Source of the DNA: Marsupella aquatica
Taxonomy: Eukaryota > Marchantiophyta
Length of the DNA: 64,000 nt
NCBI GenBank assembly: GCA_973895155.1
Contig: OZ316894.1
Span: 26,350,001 to 26,414,000 of the forward strand
Reading direction: 5' to 3'
Part shown: positions 24,611 through 36,438 of the stretch, in pieces
Layout of the letters: every line of letters begins with the position of its first letter
Position numbering within the stretch: position 1 is the stretch's first letter
Notes under the pieces: model-generated
Told to the model about the DNA's origin: nothing
Database searches by the model: none
What the model saw: only the letters and a program-made list of their open reading frames with translations
Made by a program: the position numbers and the translations under genes

Positions 24611-25659
24611 TCACTTCACTGCTTCCCAGTGTACCTTCCCTGGATTCGACATGTACTTGCTCACCTTGCCCATAGCCATGGCAAAATCAGGTCTAGTGCA
24701 AGTCATCAAATACATGAGACTCCCCACTGCCTTGTCATAAGGAACCTTTGACATCAGCCCCTTCTCTGTCTCATCCGTAGGACAAAAAGCTGATGACAAC
24801 TTGAAGTGTGGAGCCAACGGGGTACTCACTGGCTTACTATCCCCCATGTTGAACCTTGCAATTATCTTCCTCGCATAACTGCTCTGCGTCAACCATAGCT
24901 TACCAGCCTCCAAGTCCCTAGTGATCTCCATACCCAAAATCCTCTTAGCTGGCCCTAAGTCCTTCATCTTAAACTTTGCACTTAATTAGTAGTGCCTTGA
25001 GCTTAACAATCTCAGACCTATCCTTGGCCGCAATAAGCATGTCATCCACATAAAGTACTAAAACAATGAACCCGAAGACAACATTCTTCACCGGTTTAAG
25101 ATACACACAAGGGTCAAACACACTCCTGTGAAAGCCTTGTGCACAAATCCAATCATCAAACCGCTTATTCCACTGTCTTGGTGACTGCTTCAACCCGTAC
25201 AAAGATCTCAACAATCTGCAAACCAAATCCTCTTGCCCTCTCTTCAGAAAACCTAGCGGCTGTCTCATGAAGATCACCTCTTCCAAGGTGCCATAGAGGA
25301 AGGCTGTGACAACATCCATCTGATCTAGCAGTAGACCAAACATTACAACAAGCACACACAATAGCCGTATTTTTGAGTACTTAGCAACTAGTGAGAAGAC
25401 CTCATTGTAATCCACACTTTTTTCCTGTGTGAATCCCTTGGCTACCAACCTAGCCTTGTAGACCTTCGATCCACCTCCCGTGGATTGATCCTTCAGCTTG
25501 TATATCCACTTGTTGTTCCTCAGGCAGCTTGACAAGCTCCCAAGTTTTGTTGTCCTTCAGTGACTGCATCTCTGTTTGCATTGCTGCAGTCCACTCTTGC
25601 TTCTCCTTAGAAGCACTTGCCTCATGAAATGAAGAAGGTTCCCCTTCTTCTAGTATCAA
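24611..25659 (-). pseudogene. copia reverse transcriptase
   Basis: The opening WTAAMQTEMQSLKDNKTWEL (25450-25659) is frameshifted from the main part (24969-25535). The main part has KARLVAKGFTQ, the DQMDVVTAFLYG motif and the catalytic LYVDDMLIA box. A further break near 24968 precedes MKDLGPAKRILGMEI and the TRPDFAMAMGKVSKYMSNPG block. The YVDD site is intact, but the reading frame is not. Confidence 0.93.
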
Positions 25660-25719
25660 CGCATCACCCTCATCTTCAGTAACAAAATCCTCCTCTTACA
25701 ACTGAGATGAATCAACCCA

Positions 25720-27299
25720 CTATCCATACCTTGGTGGAGCGTGTACAGTGCGACCAGATGTTCTTCTAGCCGATGACTCCGGTTGATCTGCGTTAGCTGG
25801 TACAATTTGAAGCTCAGCAGCATCCACTTGATGCTCAGCAGCATCAACAAACTCCTCTGGTTCCTGTGGCACAGGAACCAGCTCCATAATTGGAGCAACT
25901 TCTTCTCTCCGGTCATGCACCTCATGACCAATCTCCCCCTCAACGAGATCCGGGATAGGAGATTTTCTTTTGTCAGTACGGAAGACCTGAGTATTCTCCC
26001 CCTCCTTCAATAATCTGGATTCGTTGAAGGAAACATCCTTACTAACAACCAGCTTACAGGCAATAGGATCCCATAGCCTATAGGCTTTCACACCACTCTG
26101 GTACCCAAGAAAAACACATTTCTTGGAGGTAGGATCCAACTTGGTCCTATTCTGCTTTGGTGTGAGAGCATATGCATAACTTCCAAAAACTACCAAGCCA
26201 TGATAGTCTGCTTGCCACTTATAGCGCATCTCAAACGGCTTTTTGAAATTGATAGCACTAGAAGGAGAAAGATTTACCAAATAAGTTGCAGTATTGACAG
26301 CTTCTGCCCAAAATTCTTGTGGTAAACTGGATTGGCTCAACATACTTCGTGATCGCTCCAATAGTGGCCGATTGAGCCTCTCAGCGACACCATTCTGTTG
26401 CGGAGTATAAACTATGGTGAGATGATGAGTTATCCCCTGTTCTGAATAGTACTCTTCAAATTCCATTGAAGTGTACTCCCCGCCGTTGTCTGACCTCAGA
26501 CTCTTCACCCTTGTATCCAAACACTTGACCGTGTTTCCAATCTGATTCTCCATCTGGGCCTTCCACTTCTTAAAAATGGATAAGACATCAGACTTATGCG
26601 TCATGAAATAAATTCACACAAATCTTGAGTAATCGTCAATAAATGATACATAGTATAACTTTCCAGAGTGTGAGGGAGTCGAGGATGGACCCCAGTCGAG
26701 GATGGACCCCATACGTCACTATGTATGTACTCAAGAACCGTCTTGGAACGATGTGTTCCAACACCAAAAGCACGACGATGCTGCTTTCCAAGAATGCAAT
26801 GCTCACAGAACTCTAATTTACTAGATTGCAAATTAGAAATGAGTCCATTCTTCTGTAAGATAGCCAAACACTTCTCACTCATGTGGCCTAGCCATGAATG
26901 CCACAGATGAGTCATCTCCTCGTGAGACTTGGTTATATTGGCCTCTCCACATACAGTATTGCCCTGCAACACATACAAATTCTTCTGTCTGTTCCCCTTC
27001 AAGATCACTGTCTCTCCCGACCTGACTTGAAGTTCACCATCAATAACGCTCCATTGATGACCATTTGAATCCAACACACCCAATGAGATCAGATTCTTAC
27101 GCATGCCAGGTACATACCTGACTCCGGACACTGTGCGCACAGTGCCATCAAATATTTGAATCTTCACAGACCCAATACCCTCAATTTGACAGGAGTGATC
27201 ATTTCTCATCAGAACTACACCGTTTGAAACAGAGTAAGAACTGAAAAACTCTCGAATGTAACAAATGTGAAAAGAGCAAGCACAATCAAGAATCCACAC
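25720..27299 (-). pseudogene. copia protease, GAG-pre-integrase and integrase
   Basis: The protease region reads WILDCACSFH where families usually have D-S-G or D-S-A, so the active site looks altered. The GAG-pre-integrase motif has the H..H..C..C set (HSWLGH and CEHCILGK). The integrase D-D-E residues appear in HSDVWGP, SDNGGEY and NGVAER. A 17-bp tandem duplication (26678-26711) shifts the frame after DVWGP. In the restored frame a TGA replaces a Trp downstream of the DDYSR motif. Confidence 0.93.
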
Positions 27300-27344
27300 A
27301 TCATCTGCTCTCCTAGATGACGTGCACAGGGCATACCCCTAGCT

Positions 27345-28384
27345 TCATAATACATACTCATCATTGAGTAAATCAGCATCTCCATCAGCCCTAGCCACAT
27401 TTGCCGATGAAGATTCAGATGCCTTTCCCTTACAGTCTCGCTTGAAGTGTCCAACTTGGTTGCACTTCCAACATGTCACATGCCTTCTCTGAGGGGATTT
27501 GCCTCTGGACTTAGATCTGGATTTAGATCTAAACTGGGTTCTATGGTCCCCAGTTGGTCGCTGCATACTCCTCCCACGGTTAACATTGAGGGCAGCACCA
27601 GAGGATGAAGGCTGTGATGTGATGTGCACTTCTGCTGAAGATCATCACTAAGCAAAGAACTTACCACGTCATTGTATGAAATGGTATCCCTATCACGATG
27701 CAACAACACCCGTGATAGGGATTGGTAAGATGGAGGCAATGAACTGAGAAGCTGCAGAGCCTTCGTCTCATCATTCAAAGTCTCCCCAAGGTTTTCCAAG
27801 TCAACGACCATGTCGTTGAAAGCATCCACATGGTCCTGCAACTTCATACCGGATTCTTTCATCCTGAAACTCATCAGTTTATAGGAAGTATAGAGCCGGT
27901 TCGACAACTTCTTGCGATGATATTTGCTCTGCAATTCCGCAAATAAGGACATGCAGTCCTTATGTGCACCCAACTGCTTGATGATGGGAGGCATGAGATA
28001 GAGTGTAACACACCACACTCCCTGCTCCAGCATGCGGTCCTATTATTTCTCATCAACATCGTCTTCACGAGGGCTTAGCAGTTGGCCCATCCCTGAAGCA
28101 TAGAGCACTCCCTTCACCTGCTTCTCCTAGAGCAAGTAGTCAGATCGCCCATCATACTTTGTCACTTCATACTTGGGTCCCCCAAGCTTGAATGTACCCA
28201 TCTTCTTCTTTGGCACTACCGTGAGCTCCGGTAGTAGAACAGCTTCCTCCACCACTCGTCGCACCGGTGATGGTGCCGGTGTCACGTGCTCTTCCTCCTG
28301 CTCCTCTCTCTCCACCTCAAACCGCCGCGATGATCCTCGTGCTTCAAGTTCCACGTCTTCAAAAATCTCCTCTGAATCACTCAT
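27345..28384 (-). pseudogene. copia Gag with CCHC zinc knuckle
   Basis: It starts MSDSEEIFEDVELEARG at 28384 and reaches KYDGRSDYLL, where a TAG takes the place of the usual Trp. A TAA-TAG pair near 28038 interrupts again. The UBN2-like Gag core lies at 27476-28033. A frameshift near 27630 precedes the zinc knuckle CWKCNQVGHFKRDC (CX2CX4HX4C, 27436-27477). Confidence 0.9.
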
Positions 28385-29385
28385 ATGAGAAAATCACGAA
28401 AAAATGACGTTTTTCACAACTTCTCAAAAAACTCAAAACTAATCACCGCTGCGTAGCCCACGAGGCTAGGAGTCCACGAGGCTCCCCCTGGTCACATCGG
28501 ATAGCTCTTGGAGCGAAGCGCCCTCGGGTCGCCCTTGGAGCGAGGCTCCCTTTAAGTCGCCCTCTAAAACCCTATTGCTACAAAAATCCCGCCGCAATTC
28601 CCGGACAAAGTTACTGTTCACTAACTTTGTCATTTTCCTTGTGCCCTAGGTCGCCGTCGCACCTCACCTCTCCGCGGTGCGCAAAGTTGCCGTAGGAAAC
28701 ACAATTTGCCAACATCCAACATTGCTTGTTGCTGCCAATTCCACGAGTAAAAATGATGATCGCCGATGGGGAAAAGTTGCCGAATTGCACCGGCATAATC
28801 TGCGAGCTCAGTAGAGAAAAAATCTTCCGTCGTGTCACATTCACTCCGCGTCAAGTGCCAATCCCGGACTCAAAATGACCGTCTTGACGCGATCAAAACA
28901 TTGAGCCATAGCATTTTGCGTTTCTTCCTCCAAGATGGACGTGACGACGAGTAACCCGGTTCAGATGAAAACAAGCTCCATAGCCTGTGAAAAAATCTGA
29001 ACGTCTCCTTCACTCGTCATGACGCACTCGGTAACCATTCGACAGCAACTCAACTACCAAAATGAACAGCTCGCTTTAACCTCCAACATGAACTATAACA
29101 TGCGACGCCTCCTGCACCGCACAACTCAAACCATTGAAAAAATGATCTCTGGTTTCTCCCCTGAAATACCGTCGAACACAAAAAAACTCCAGATCGACGC
29201 AAACTTTGATTCCTCCGCACCACGGATACCGATCAGCGAGTTCTAACCACCGTTAGAAAGACCTCTCACTAATCTATCCGTTCAGCCACACACATTCAAG
29301 TTTCATGCGACGAAACTCTGAATGTAACACCGACAATGAACGCTGGAAAACCGTCACAAAAAAGACCTCGTCACCTCCTAGGCAT

Positions 29386-29397
29386 GCTCTGATACCA
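29386..29397 (-). other. copia primer-binding site (tRNA-iMet)
   Basis: The minus strand reads TGGTATCAGAGC two bases inside the 5' LTR. This is the classic site complementary to the 3' end of initiator tRNA-Met used by plant copia elements. Confidence 0.95.
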
Positions 29398-29399
29398 AT

Positions 29400-29743
29400 T
29401 GTTGAGCATCGACAACAATCGCAACGGCAAGCCCATGAACCATCCAACGCACAAGAGTCAACACATAGAGATACGTGGTTCACCTCCACATGAGGCTACG
29501 TCCACGGGAACACACAATAGCTTTACTGCACTCTAGGCCGACCGGCCATACCAAGCATCCACAGCACAAGCTCTCTCTATCTCTCAACTAGCTCCGTAAG
29601 AATGAGCTTGAGTTCCACCTCTCCAAGCAAACACCACTTGGTTATAGAGTGTGCACAGCATGACTAACTAACCAAGTCTGCAACTAAGGTTAGCCTTAAC
29701 TACGGTACAGTCATAACTCTAGACCTAAGAGTAAATCCTAACA
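29400..29743 (-). repeat. copia 5' LTR
   Basis: 344 bp, matching 23066-23410 at about 97% by hand count. Promoter and start of transcription would lie in this LTR, reading leftward. Confidence 0.95.
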
Positions 29744-29748
29744 TCCAT

Positions 29749-30665
29749 GTGGCCAGTCATGATTTATCTCCTACTTATTTTCAAATCATTATCTAATTAT
29801 GAACCCAACCCAAACATTCCAATACAGGAATGTCATTTCCCTATTCTTTTTTCATTCCTTTCAATTTTATTGTCCATAACTTGGAAGTTTGAGTTCAAAT
29901 GGCACTCAACCCATTTCTCAAACTTATAAGAACCAAATGGGTTGAGGGCCCATAGTCTTGTTGGTAATGAAAAAATCTGCCAATGTTAGATTCATTTTCA
30001 ATGCTATGATTGTCTAAAATGCCGCCAAAAGTGTTCAGCACAAGAGGTTCATTGAGAGATGAGTGGGAAACAAGATCATGATTTTCTTAATTTCTGCTGG
30101 TTTTGAATGAGCATCAAGTTCGTACATTTTGTCAAATACCAAGTAAATCATGAGTTAAATTCCAAATTTTCTAGGTTTCCAATGAGCCTCAGATTGACAA
30201 ATTTTGTCAAGTTCCAAATGAGTTTTTGAATTTTCTTTTGTCTTTCCAATGAGTGACAATAATAAATTTTGATCATGAGTTCATGAATTCTTAGCTTTCC
30301 AACATTGAGTCTGACATTGACAAATTTCATGACAGATTTTGTCACGGTACTAATTAAAGAGATCATGAGGTTTTCAATTTCTCTAGCTTTCTAATGTGTG
30401 ACATTGAGAGTATTTGTAAATAATTAGAGAGATCATGAGTATCCAAATTTCTCTAGCTTTCCAATGTACCTAACATTGATAGATTTTGTCAAGTACTAAG
30501 ATGACCATGAGTTTCTAGTTTTGCTCTAGCTTTCCAGTGAGTGTGACATTGAGAGATTTTATCAAGGCAATACTAAAGAGGTCAAGAGTTTCTAAATCTC
30601 GATCTTGAGCATTCCAATGAATCTATTGACAGATTTCACCAAGTACTAAGGAAATTGATTATTTA
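29749..30665 (+). repeat. long inverted repeat, left arm, inner part with ~58-bp subrepeats
   Basis: It continues the left arm beyond the copia insertion and pairs with 37266-38215 reversed. From about 30160 it dissolves into degenerate repeats of roughly 58 bp with the theme CTAGCTTTCCAATG, ACATTGA, ATTTTGTCAAGTACTAA and ATCATGAGTTT. Confidence 0.85.
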
Positions 30666-33545
30666 GTTTTACAATGTGGAGCCAAAGGGGTTCTAACTAT
30701 GTACATATATTTTTGTTGATTGGTTTTTTCAAATTTGCAAACAATTAAAAAGTACAAGCGTTTTTATGTAAAACATTGATATATCATTGACAACACGTCA
30801 TAATGGTAACTTTGTTTTACTAAATTGTTTGTTGTTCTAGAATTTATCTTTCTGTTTTTTTATCCTTTTATTATTACCGAGTATAACTGTTTTTTGTTGC
30901 CTTGCATCAAACACAAACTGTTGTGTTTGCTCCTTGTTGAAAATATCATTGTTCCTGTTTGTGAGTGAAACTGATGATGTGGCTCAACATGGTGCTACAA
31001 ATTTTGGAAGGAGCTTCCCATGGGGTCCGTAAATATTTGGTCAGAAAGAGCAAATATCCAGGCAAATAAACTCACCGGCAGTCCATGAGAGCTTCAACTT
31101 GACTCCCTTCAGAGGGTTGTAGAACAAAATGGCATCACCAAAACAAACAAAAAATTGAACCCTTCTATGTTTCTATAGTCATCTCGTTCTAAGAGCACAC
31201 TGGATGTATGCACTTGACCAAAGTTTGCATGACATGATAAATGCAAGATTGTGGAATTGTGCACTTATCCATAAGAATTCCCATGTGCAATGGGCTCCTT
31301 TGTCCGAGGACATTAACATGACTCTCACCCTGAAATGTGTGTCCCTGCCCTAAAACATGATCCCCTATTCCATAAGTGCAATTCTTACTCTACCAAACAT
31401 GCATGCACTTAACAGTAAGTTTAAATTGATGGAATAGTGCGCTTACCCAATAATTGTTCATGTACACTCATCAAACTTAAGGTTTGCACCTTTATAAATA
31501 TAGTTTAGCAAAATATGTTTGGCCTGTTTGAACATACTAAAAGTGCAAAAAATGCAATCTCCACAAGGAACAAGGGAACATGGAAGACTTGCAGCTAGCC
31601 AAGGCTTGTACTTATAGAGTGTGCACTATAGAGAACCAACTGTTATTCTGAAGTTCAAGTGTGAACAAATATTTTGTCAGGCCAGTAGTTTTTAATACTA
31701 GTGTGATTGTGGCATGAATAACATCACAGGGTTCTTTCTATCGACATAAATTTTGGTGGGGCCCTAGAGTATGGTCTAGAGGCTTCTCATTGCAATTTAT
31801 TAATAAGATGTATATAGTACACCTGCATCAAGGGCCTTGTGGTCTATGATGCCCAAGCATAAAGGGCTACAACATAAGTTTTGAGGGGCTTTTATTGCTC
31901 TCAATGCCTTTGTACCCATTAATCCCTCAAAGATTTTCTTCTCTTATTTTTCTTTTTTTTCACTCTTGGAGACTAGATACAAGCTAGTATTTTATTTTCT
32001 TTACAGACCCCCATGGGAAACTCCTTCCAAAATTTCTAGCACCACGTGGAGCCAAGTTATGAGTTTCATTCACAAACAAGAACAATGATGTTTTCAACAA
32101 GGAGCAAACACAACAGTTCGTGTTTGATGCAAGGCAACAAAAAACAGTTATACCTGGTAACAATAAAAAGATAATTAATCCGTGGACCTCTATGTTTTTT
32201 TAGAGGCTGTTATCTAGAAACTGAAGCCTAGATGGACCTCCAAATCTAAAGAAAAAAAATTCAAAAATGGACAAGTCAATGTTTGACGCTTGAAACAGTT
32301 GCCAAACTTACCAAGGCAACCATAATTAACATCAATCACAAAACCAGCTGCAATGTGAACTACTATTTAATGTGTGGGTAACTTAATTGCCCACTTTGGC
32401 AAAACGATGCTCGCTGGTTTCCTCCACGGTATCGACTATCGAAGGGATGTTGGATGCACTCGAGTTGCATTGAAAGTAATCACTTTTCAATTCTTACACG
32501 CAGATAGACGAAAAGAGAGAAGTCATCGGTGTCATCAAATCACTAACTTTGCATAATTGTTTAAGACAAAAAAATTCATGGAAACAAATCTCCAATTATG
32601 GAATTCAGAATTGATCGAAAGCTAGAGAAAGCTAAAGAAATTTAGAAACTCATGACCACTTTAGTACTTGATAAAATCTTCCAATGTCACACTCATTGGA
32701 AAGCTAGAGAACTTTGGAAACTTATAATCTCCTCAGAACTCAACTAAATGCAATGTTAAGTTCATTAAAAAGCTAAAGAAATTCTAAAATTCATAATATT
32801 CTTAGTACCCGATAAAATCTGTCAATTTTAGGTTCATTCTCATCGAAGGGGTCAACATTTCAGGGGTTGTACAACATAAATTTTTATTTCACGTTAGAGA
32901 TTACAAAATCATGGGTAAAATTTATTTTTCAAATTACTTACTCAATTCTTATCGAATGGTGACAATGCTGAGCTCATTAGGACCGTCTCTTCAAGATCTT
33001 TCAAACGCCATATTATACGTGAGTTTTCATTATGATTTGACTTAGCAATGTCAAATCAAAAATTGCTGTCGGGAAAACTTTATGTTTTGAATAAAATCAA
33101 AATGTAAATAAAACTGTTACTGGGAGCAGTTTTACCTCAATCATTTTGTCTTTTGATTTGCATGTCAGTTTTTTTACATTCTTTTTTATGGCATGGCGTC
33201 CCAGTTTTTACAGCAAAGTTGCCACAAACACGAATGCAAAAGTTAATTTTATCCAAAAACAAGTCTCTTCCTGTTTGAAGCATGTCATGATGATGTGGCG
33301 CGCTGTGAAGCCAGGAATTTTGGAAAGGACCCCTAATAGGGGTTCCTAAAAAATACAAGGGCAAAGTCTAGAACAACAAACAATTAGATAAAACAAAGTT
33401 ACCATTATGATGTGTTGTCATCAGTGTTTTATATCAAAATGCTTGTATTTTTTAATTTTTTGCAAGTTTGAAACAACCAATTGACAAAAATGTAAATTAT
33501 TAGAACCCCTTTGGCTCTACACTATGAGAATAATTAGTCCATGGA
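30655..33545. mobile_element. second inverted-repeat element nested in the loop
   Basis: The left arm (30655-31035) matches in reverse the combined right arm made of 32008-32175 and 33363-33545. Shared blocks include GGAGCCAAAGGGGTTCTAA, TTGTTTGTTGTTCTAGA, TTTTTTGTTGCCTTGCATCAA and GTGTTTGCTCCTTGTTGAAAA. The right arm is split by repeat copy A. The roughly 1-kb interior (31036-32007) shows no coding sequence. Confidence 0.75.
32176..33362 (+). mobile_element. GGACCCC-ended repeat, copy A (~1.19 kb)
   Basis: It begins TTAATCCGTGGACC and ends near GGACCCCTAATAGGGGTTCC. It aligns along its length with copy B at 34284. It carries the ~58-bp subrepeat theme near 32600-32830 in the opposite orientation to 30160-30650. 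It interrupts the right arm of the second inverted-repeat element. No coding sequence is seen. Confidence 0.7.
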
Positions 33546-34283
33546 CCCCTTGTTGATCCGAGGAATGGATGTCTGATCAAGTAATTCTCTCGTCACGGTT
33601 AGAGAAAGTCATCTCCTTGTTCAGCGGCTTGGATCCTCTTGGATTTAATTGGCCATCCCAATCCTAGCTCGGCTGATGTTGTAAGAATAACAAATGTTGT
33701 AGTGAGTGGAAGCTTGGTTATGTAGGCTTGCAAGGAAATCAATTTGCCACTACATATTCGTGTGGAACGTTCCATGTGCGATTTTAAACTACTTGTGTGA
33801 CATGGTTTCTCCATCCATTTGATAGAAAAAATTTAGATCAGAGGTACATTTTTGTAGTTAGGATGTGCATTCTTGTGCAATAATTGTTTGTCTTATGTAC
33901 GTTAGATCTTTAGTTGATTTGATCAAGTGCTTTGAAAGAGACTAAACCTATCCTTAAAGGTCGTGCATCTTTTTGTGCAAGTTTAGACTAAAAAACATCT
34001 AGCCCTGAAATCGCAACCCGGCTTGAATTGTTCGCATCCCTCCAAGCTCACTCTGTACACAGGTTGATGCCAAATGCAGCCTCTATGTCAAAGAAACAAA
34101 CATTGACCAGTCTCCCCCTTACACCATAGCTTTCTTAAATAAAAAACTACAATCCTTCATGTGAAGTGATGGCTCCTTCATTTTGTGCGTTGTTCCCACT
34201 GAATCGACAAACGCTCTTTCGCCAACAGCTGAATGTTATCCTCCAATCTGTCTTATGATAGTAATGTTCAATGTAACTCACAA
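33546..34283. other. non-repetitive spacer in the transposon nest
   Basis: I see no gene and no clear match to the neighbouring repeats. It may be captured or older host sequence. Confidence 0.35.
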
Positions 34284-35425
34284 ATTAATCCGTGGACCCC
34301 CATGTTATTTGAGAGACAGTTATCTAGAAATTGAGCCTAGATGGACCTCCAAATCTAAAGAAAAAAATTCAGAAATGGACAAGTCACTGTTTGACAATTG
34401 AAATAGTTGCCAAGGCAACCATAATTAACATCAATTGCAAAACCAACTGCAATGTGAACTAATGTTTAATGTCAGGGTAGCTTAATTGCCCAATTAAGCA
34501 AAACGGTGCTCGATAGCTTCCTCCACGGTACCGAAGGGATGCTAGATGCACTCAAGTTGCATCGAAAGTAATCATTTTCAATTCCTACACGTAGATAGAC
34601 GAAGAGAGAGAAGTCATCGGTGTCATCAAATCACTAACTTTGCATAATCATTTAAGACAAAATTTCATGGAAACAAATCTCCAATTGTGGAATTCGGAAC
34701 TAATCGAAAGCTAGAGAAATTTAGAAACTCATGACCACTTTAGTACTTGATAAAATCTCCTAATGTTACACTCATTGGAAAGCTAAAGAACATTGGAAAC
34801 TTACAATCTCCTCAAAACTCAACGAAATCTATCAATGTTAAGTTCATTAAAAAACTAAAGAAATTCTAAAATTCATAATCTCCTTAGTACTTGATAAAAT
34901 CTGTCAATTTTAGGTTCATTCTCATGGAAGGGGTCAACATTTAAGGGGTTGTACAACAAAGATTTCTATTCACGTTAGAGATTATAAAATCACGGGTAAA
35001 TTTAACTTTTCAAATTTCTTACTCAATTCTTACCGAATGATGACAATGTTGAGCTCATCAGGACCCTCTCTTCAAGATCTTTCTAATGCCATATTACATG
35101 TGAGTTTTCATTATGATTTGACTCAACAATGTCAAATCAAAAATTGTTACCGGGAAATTTTGTATGTTTTAAATAAAATCAAAATGTAAATAAAACCGTT
35201 ATTTGGAGTAGTTTTACCTCAATCTTTTTGTCTTTTGATTTACATGTCAATTTTTTACATTCTTTTTTACGGCGTCCCAGTTTTTACAGCAAACTTGCCA
35301 CAAACATGAATGCAAAAGTTAATTTTGTCCAAAAACAAGTCTCTTCCTGTTTGCAACATGCCATGATGATGTGGCACTCCGTGGAGCCAGGGAATTTTGC
35401 AAAGGACCTAATGGGGGCCCGTAAC
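34284..35425 (+). mobile_element. GGACCCC-ended repeat, copy B (~1.14 kb)
   Basis: It begins TTAATCCGTGGACCCCCATG and ends near ACCTAATGGGGGCCCGT. Shared blocks with copy A include CTAGATGGACCTCCAAATC, CTCATGACCACTTTAGTA and AACAAGTCTCTTCCTGTTTG. A third partial copy of the 3' part lies at about 37060-37270, ending CTCATGGGGGTCCA. Confidence 0.7.
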
Positions 35426-36111
35426 AATCAATCAGGAATGGTAAAAATAAGATTTCTCCAATGTGTAAGCAAAAACCGTCAAAAAACTCAATTCCTCCAC
35501 ATTCAACCTTCCGTTTGATAAATTTCCTCTATCTTTTGAGTGTTCTATCTCATTTGTACAAGCACACACCAAGACCATCGGGAGACTCAAACCCGTCAGT
35601 TACCGCCTTGCTGAAAAATTGATTTTACTTCATTACACACACATTCCTTGGATGAACATGGGGTCCACAGATTAATTTATATAGTTTAAAGGGAAAGAGA
35701 GGTTAGGTTTCCAAAAGTTTTTTAATTTTTTGGATCATATCTAAATAATGCAATGTCCAACAAAATAAACAAAAATAAATGCATGATGCCAATTGGACAA
35801 AGTGGTCTAGAAATTGGAGAAAGAGAGTGCCTATGGTTGGAGGTGTACTGATATAATTGGTTAATTATGCAAGTTACAAAAATCTTGGGGATGTTTCAAA
35901 ATCTTATGTAAAGAAGGTGTATTTGCAACTGCCTGGGGAGGACCAAGGTAATTTGGGGGTGTTATACAATGGCCTGACTAGAATTGCACAATCATGTAAA
36001 CAAACAGCAGCTGCATGCAGTATACTGTGGACTCTCCCATTGGGTCACTTGATTCCTCATACCATAATAAACCACATTATTTTTCTATATCACTAATGTT
36101 GTTCCTTCTAC
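35426..36111. other. spacer of the transposon nest
   Basis: It contains another terminus-like sequence (CATGGGGTCCACAGATTAATT, near 35650) and otherwise no recognisable feature. It leads into the sulfite-oxidase-like fragment. Confidence 0.4.
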
Positions 36112-36438
36112 TTATCCAGGTGCAACGTTTTGATGTACAACTACCTGAATGCTATGCCACTTGAGCATGTTGGATTCTGGATGAATGTGAATCTTGTTTG
36201 GGTTTTGTCTTGAGTTGGCATCAGTCCAAGTTTTACCACCATTCACGGAGACATCAACACGCTCTATGCCACACCCTCCTCCAATCAATGCATCGCCACT
36301 AATCTTAACCTGAAGTTCATCACCCATTGCTCCATGATCAATATAGTGATTCCATTCATCCACGATATACAATATAGCATTGAAAACGGCCATTTTATCC
36401 TCCGAACCTATAGTAGATTTGTTTTTCATAATGGCCAT
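36112..36438 (-). pseudogene. sulfite oxidase-like (Mo-co dimerisation domain) fragment
   Basis: Minus-strand residues include LQVKISGDALIGGG, GIERVDVSVNGGKTW and a KWH block. This strongly resembles the C-terminal molybdopterin-oxidoreductase dimerisation domain of sulfite oxidases, where SGGGRGIERVDVS.DGGKTW is characteristic. The cofactor-binding core, which should lie upstream, was not found. The downstream end stops within a few codons. The fragment lies in the loop of the large inverted repeat, so it is probably a captured or stranded gene piece. It could also be a single exon with the others lost to insertions. Family assignment rests on this one motif. Confidence 0.65.

Larger units (their letters stand above)
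23061..29748 (-). mobile_element. full-length, dead Ty1/copia retrotransposon with TSD
   Basis: The element occupies 23066-29743 and is flanked by the perfect 5-bp duplication TCCAT (23061-23065 and 29744-29748). It reads on the minus strand: 5' LTR at the right, then primer site, gag, protease, integrase, reverse transcriptase, RNase H, polypurine tract and 3' LTR. This PR-INT-RT-RH order defines Ty1/copia. The two LTRs differ by nine substitutions (seven transitions) and one 1-bp indel over about 345 bp, counted by eye. All domains are recognisable, but nonsense mutations and frameshifts break gag and pol. It sits inside the left arm of the long inverted repeat, so it is younger than that repeat. 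Confidence 0.95.

Noticed and set aside
23066-29743. Active copia element
   Set aside because: Gag and pol carry several stops and frameshifts, and the protease site is altered.
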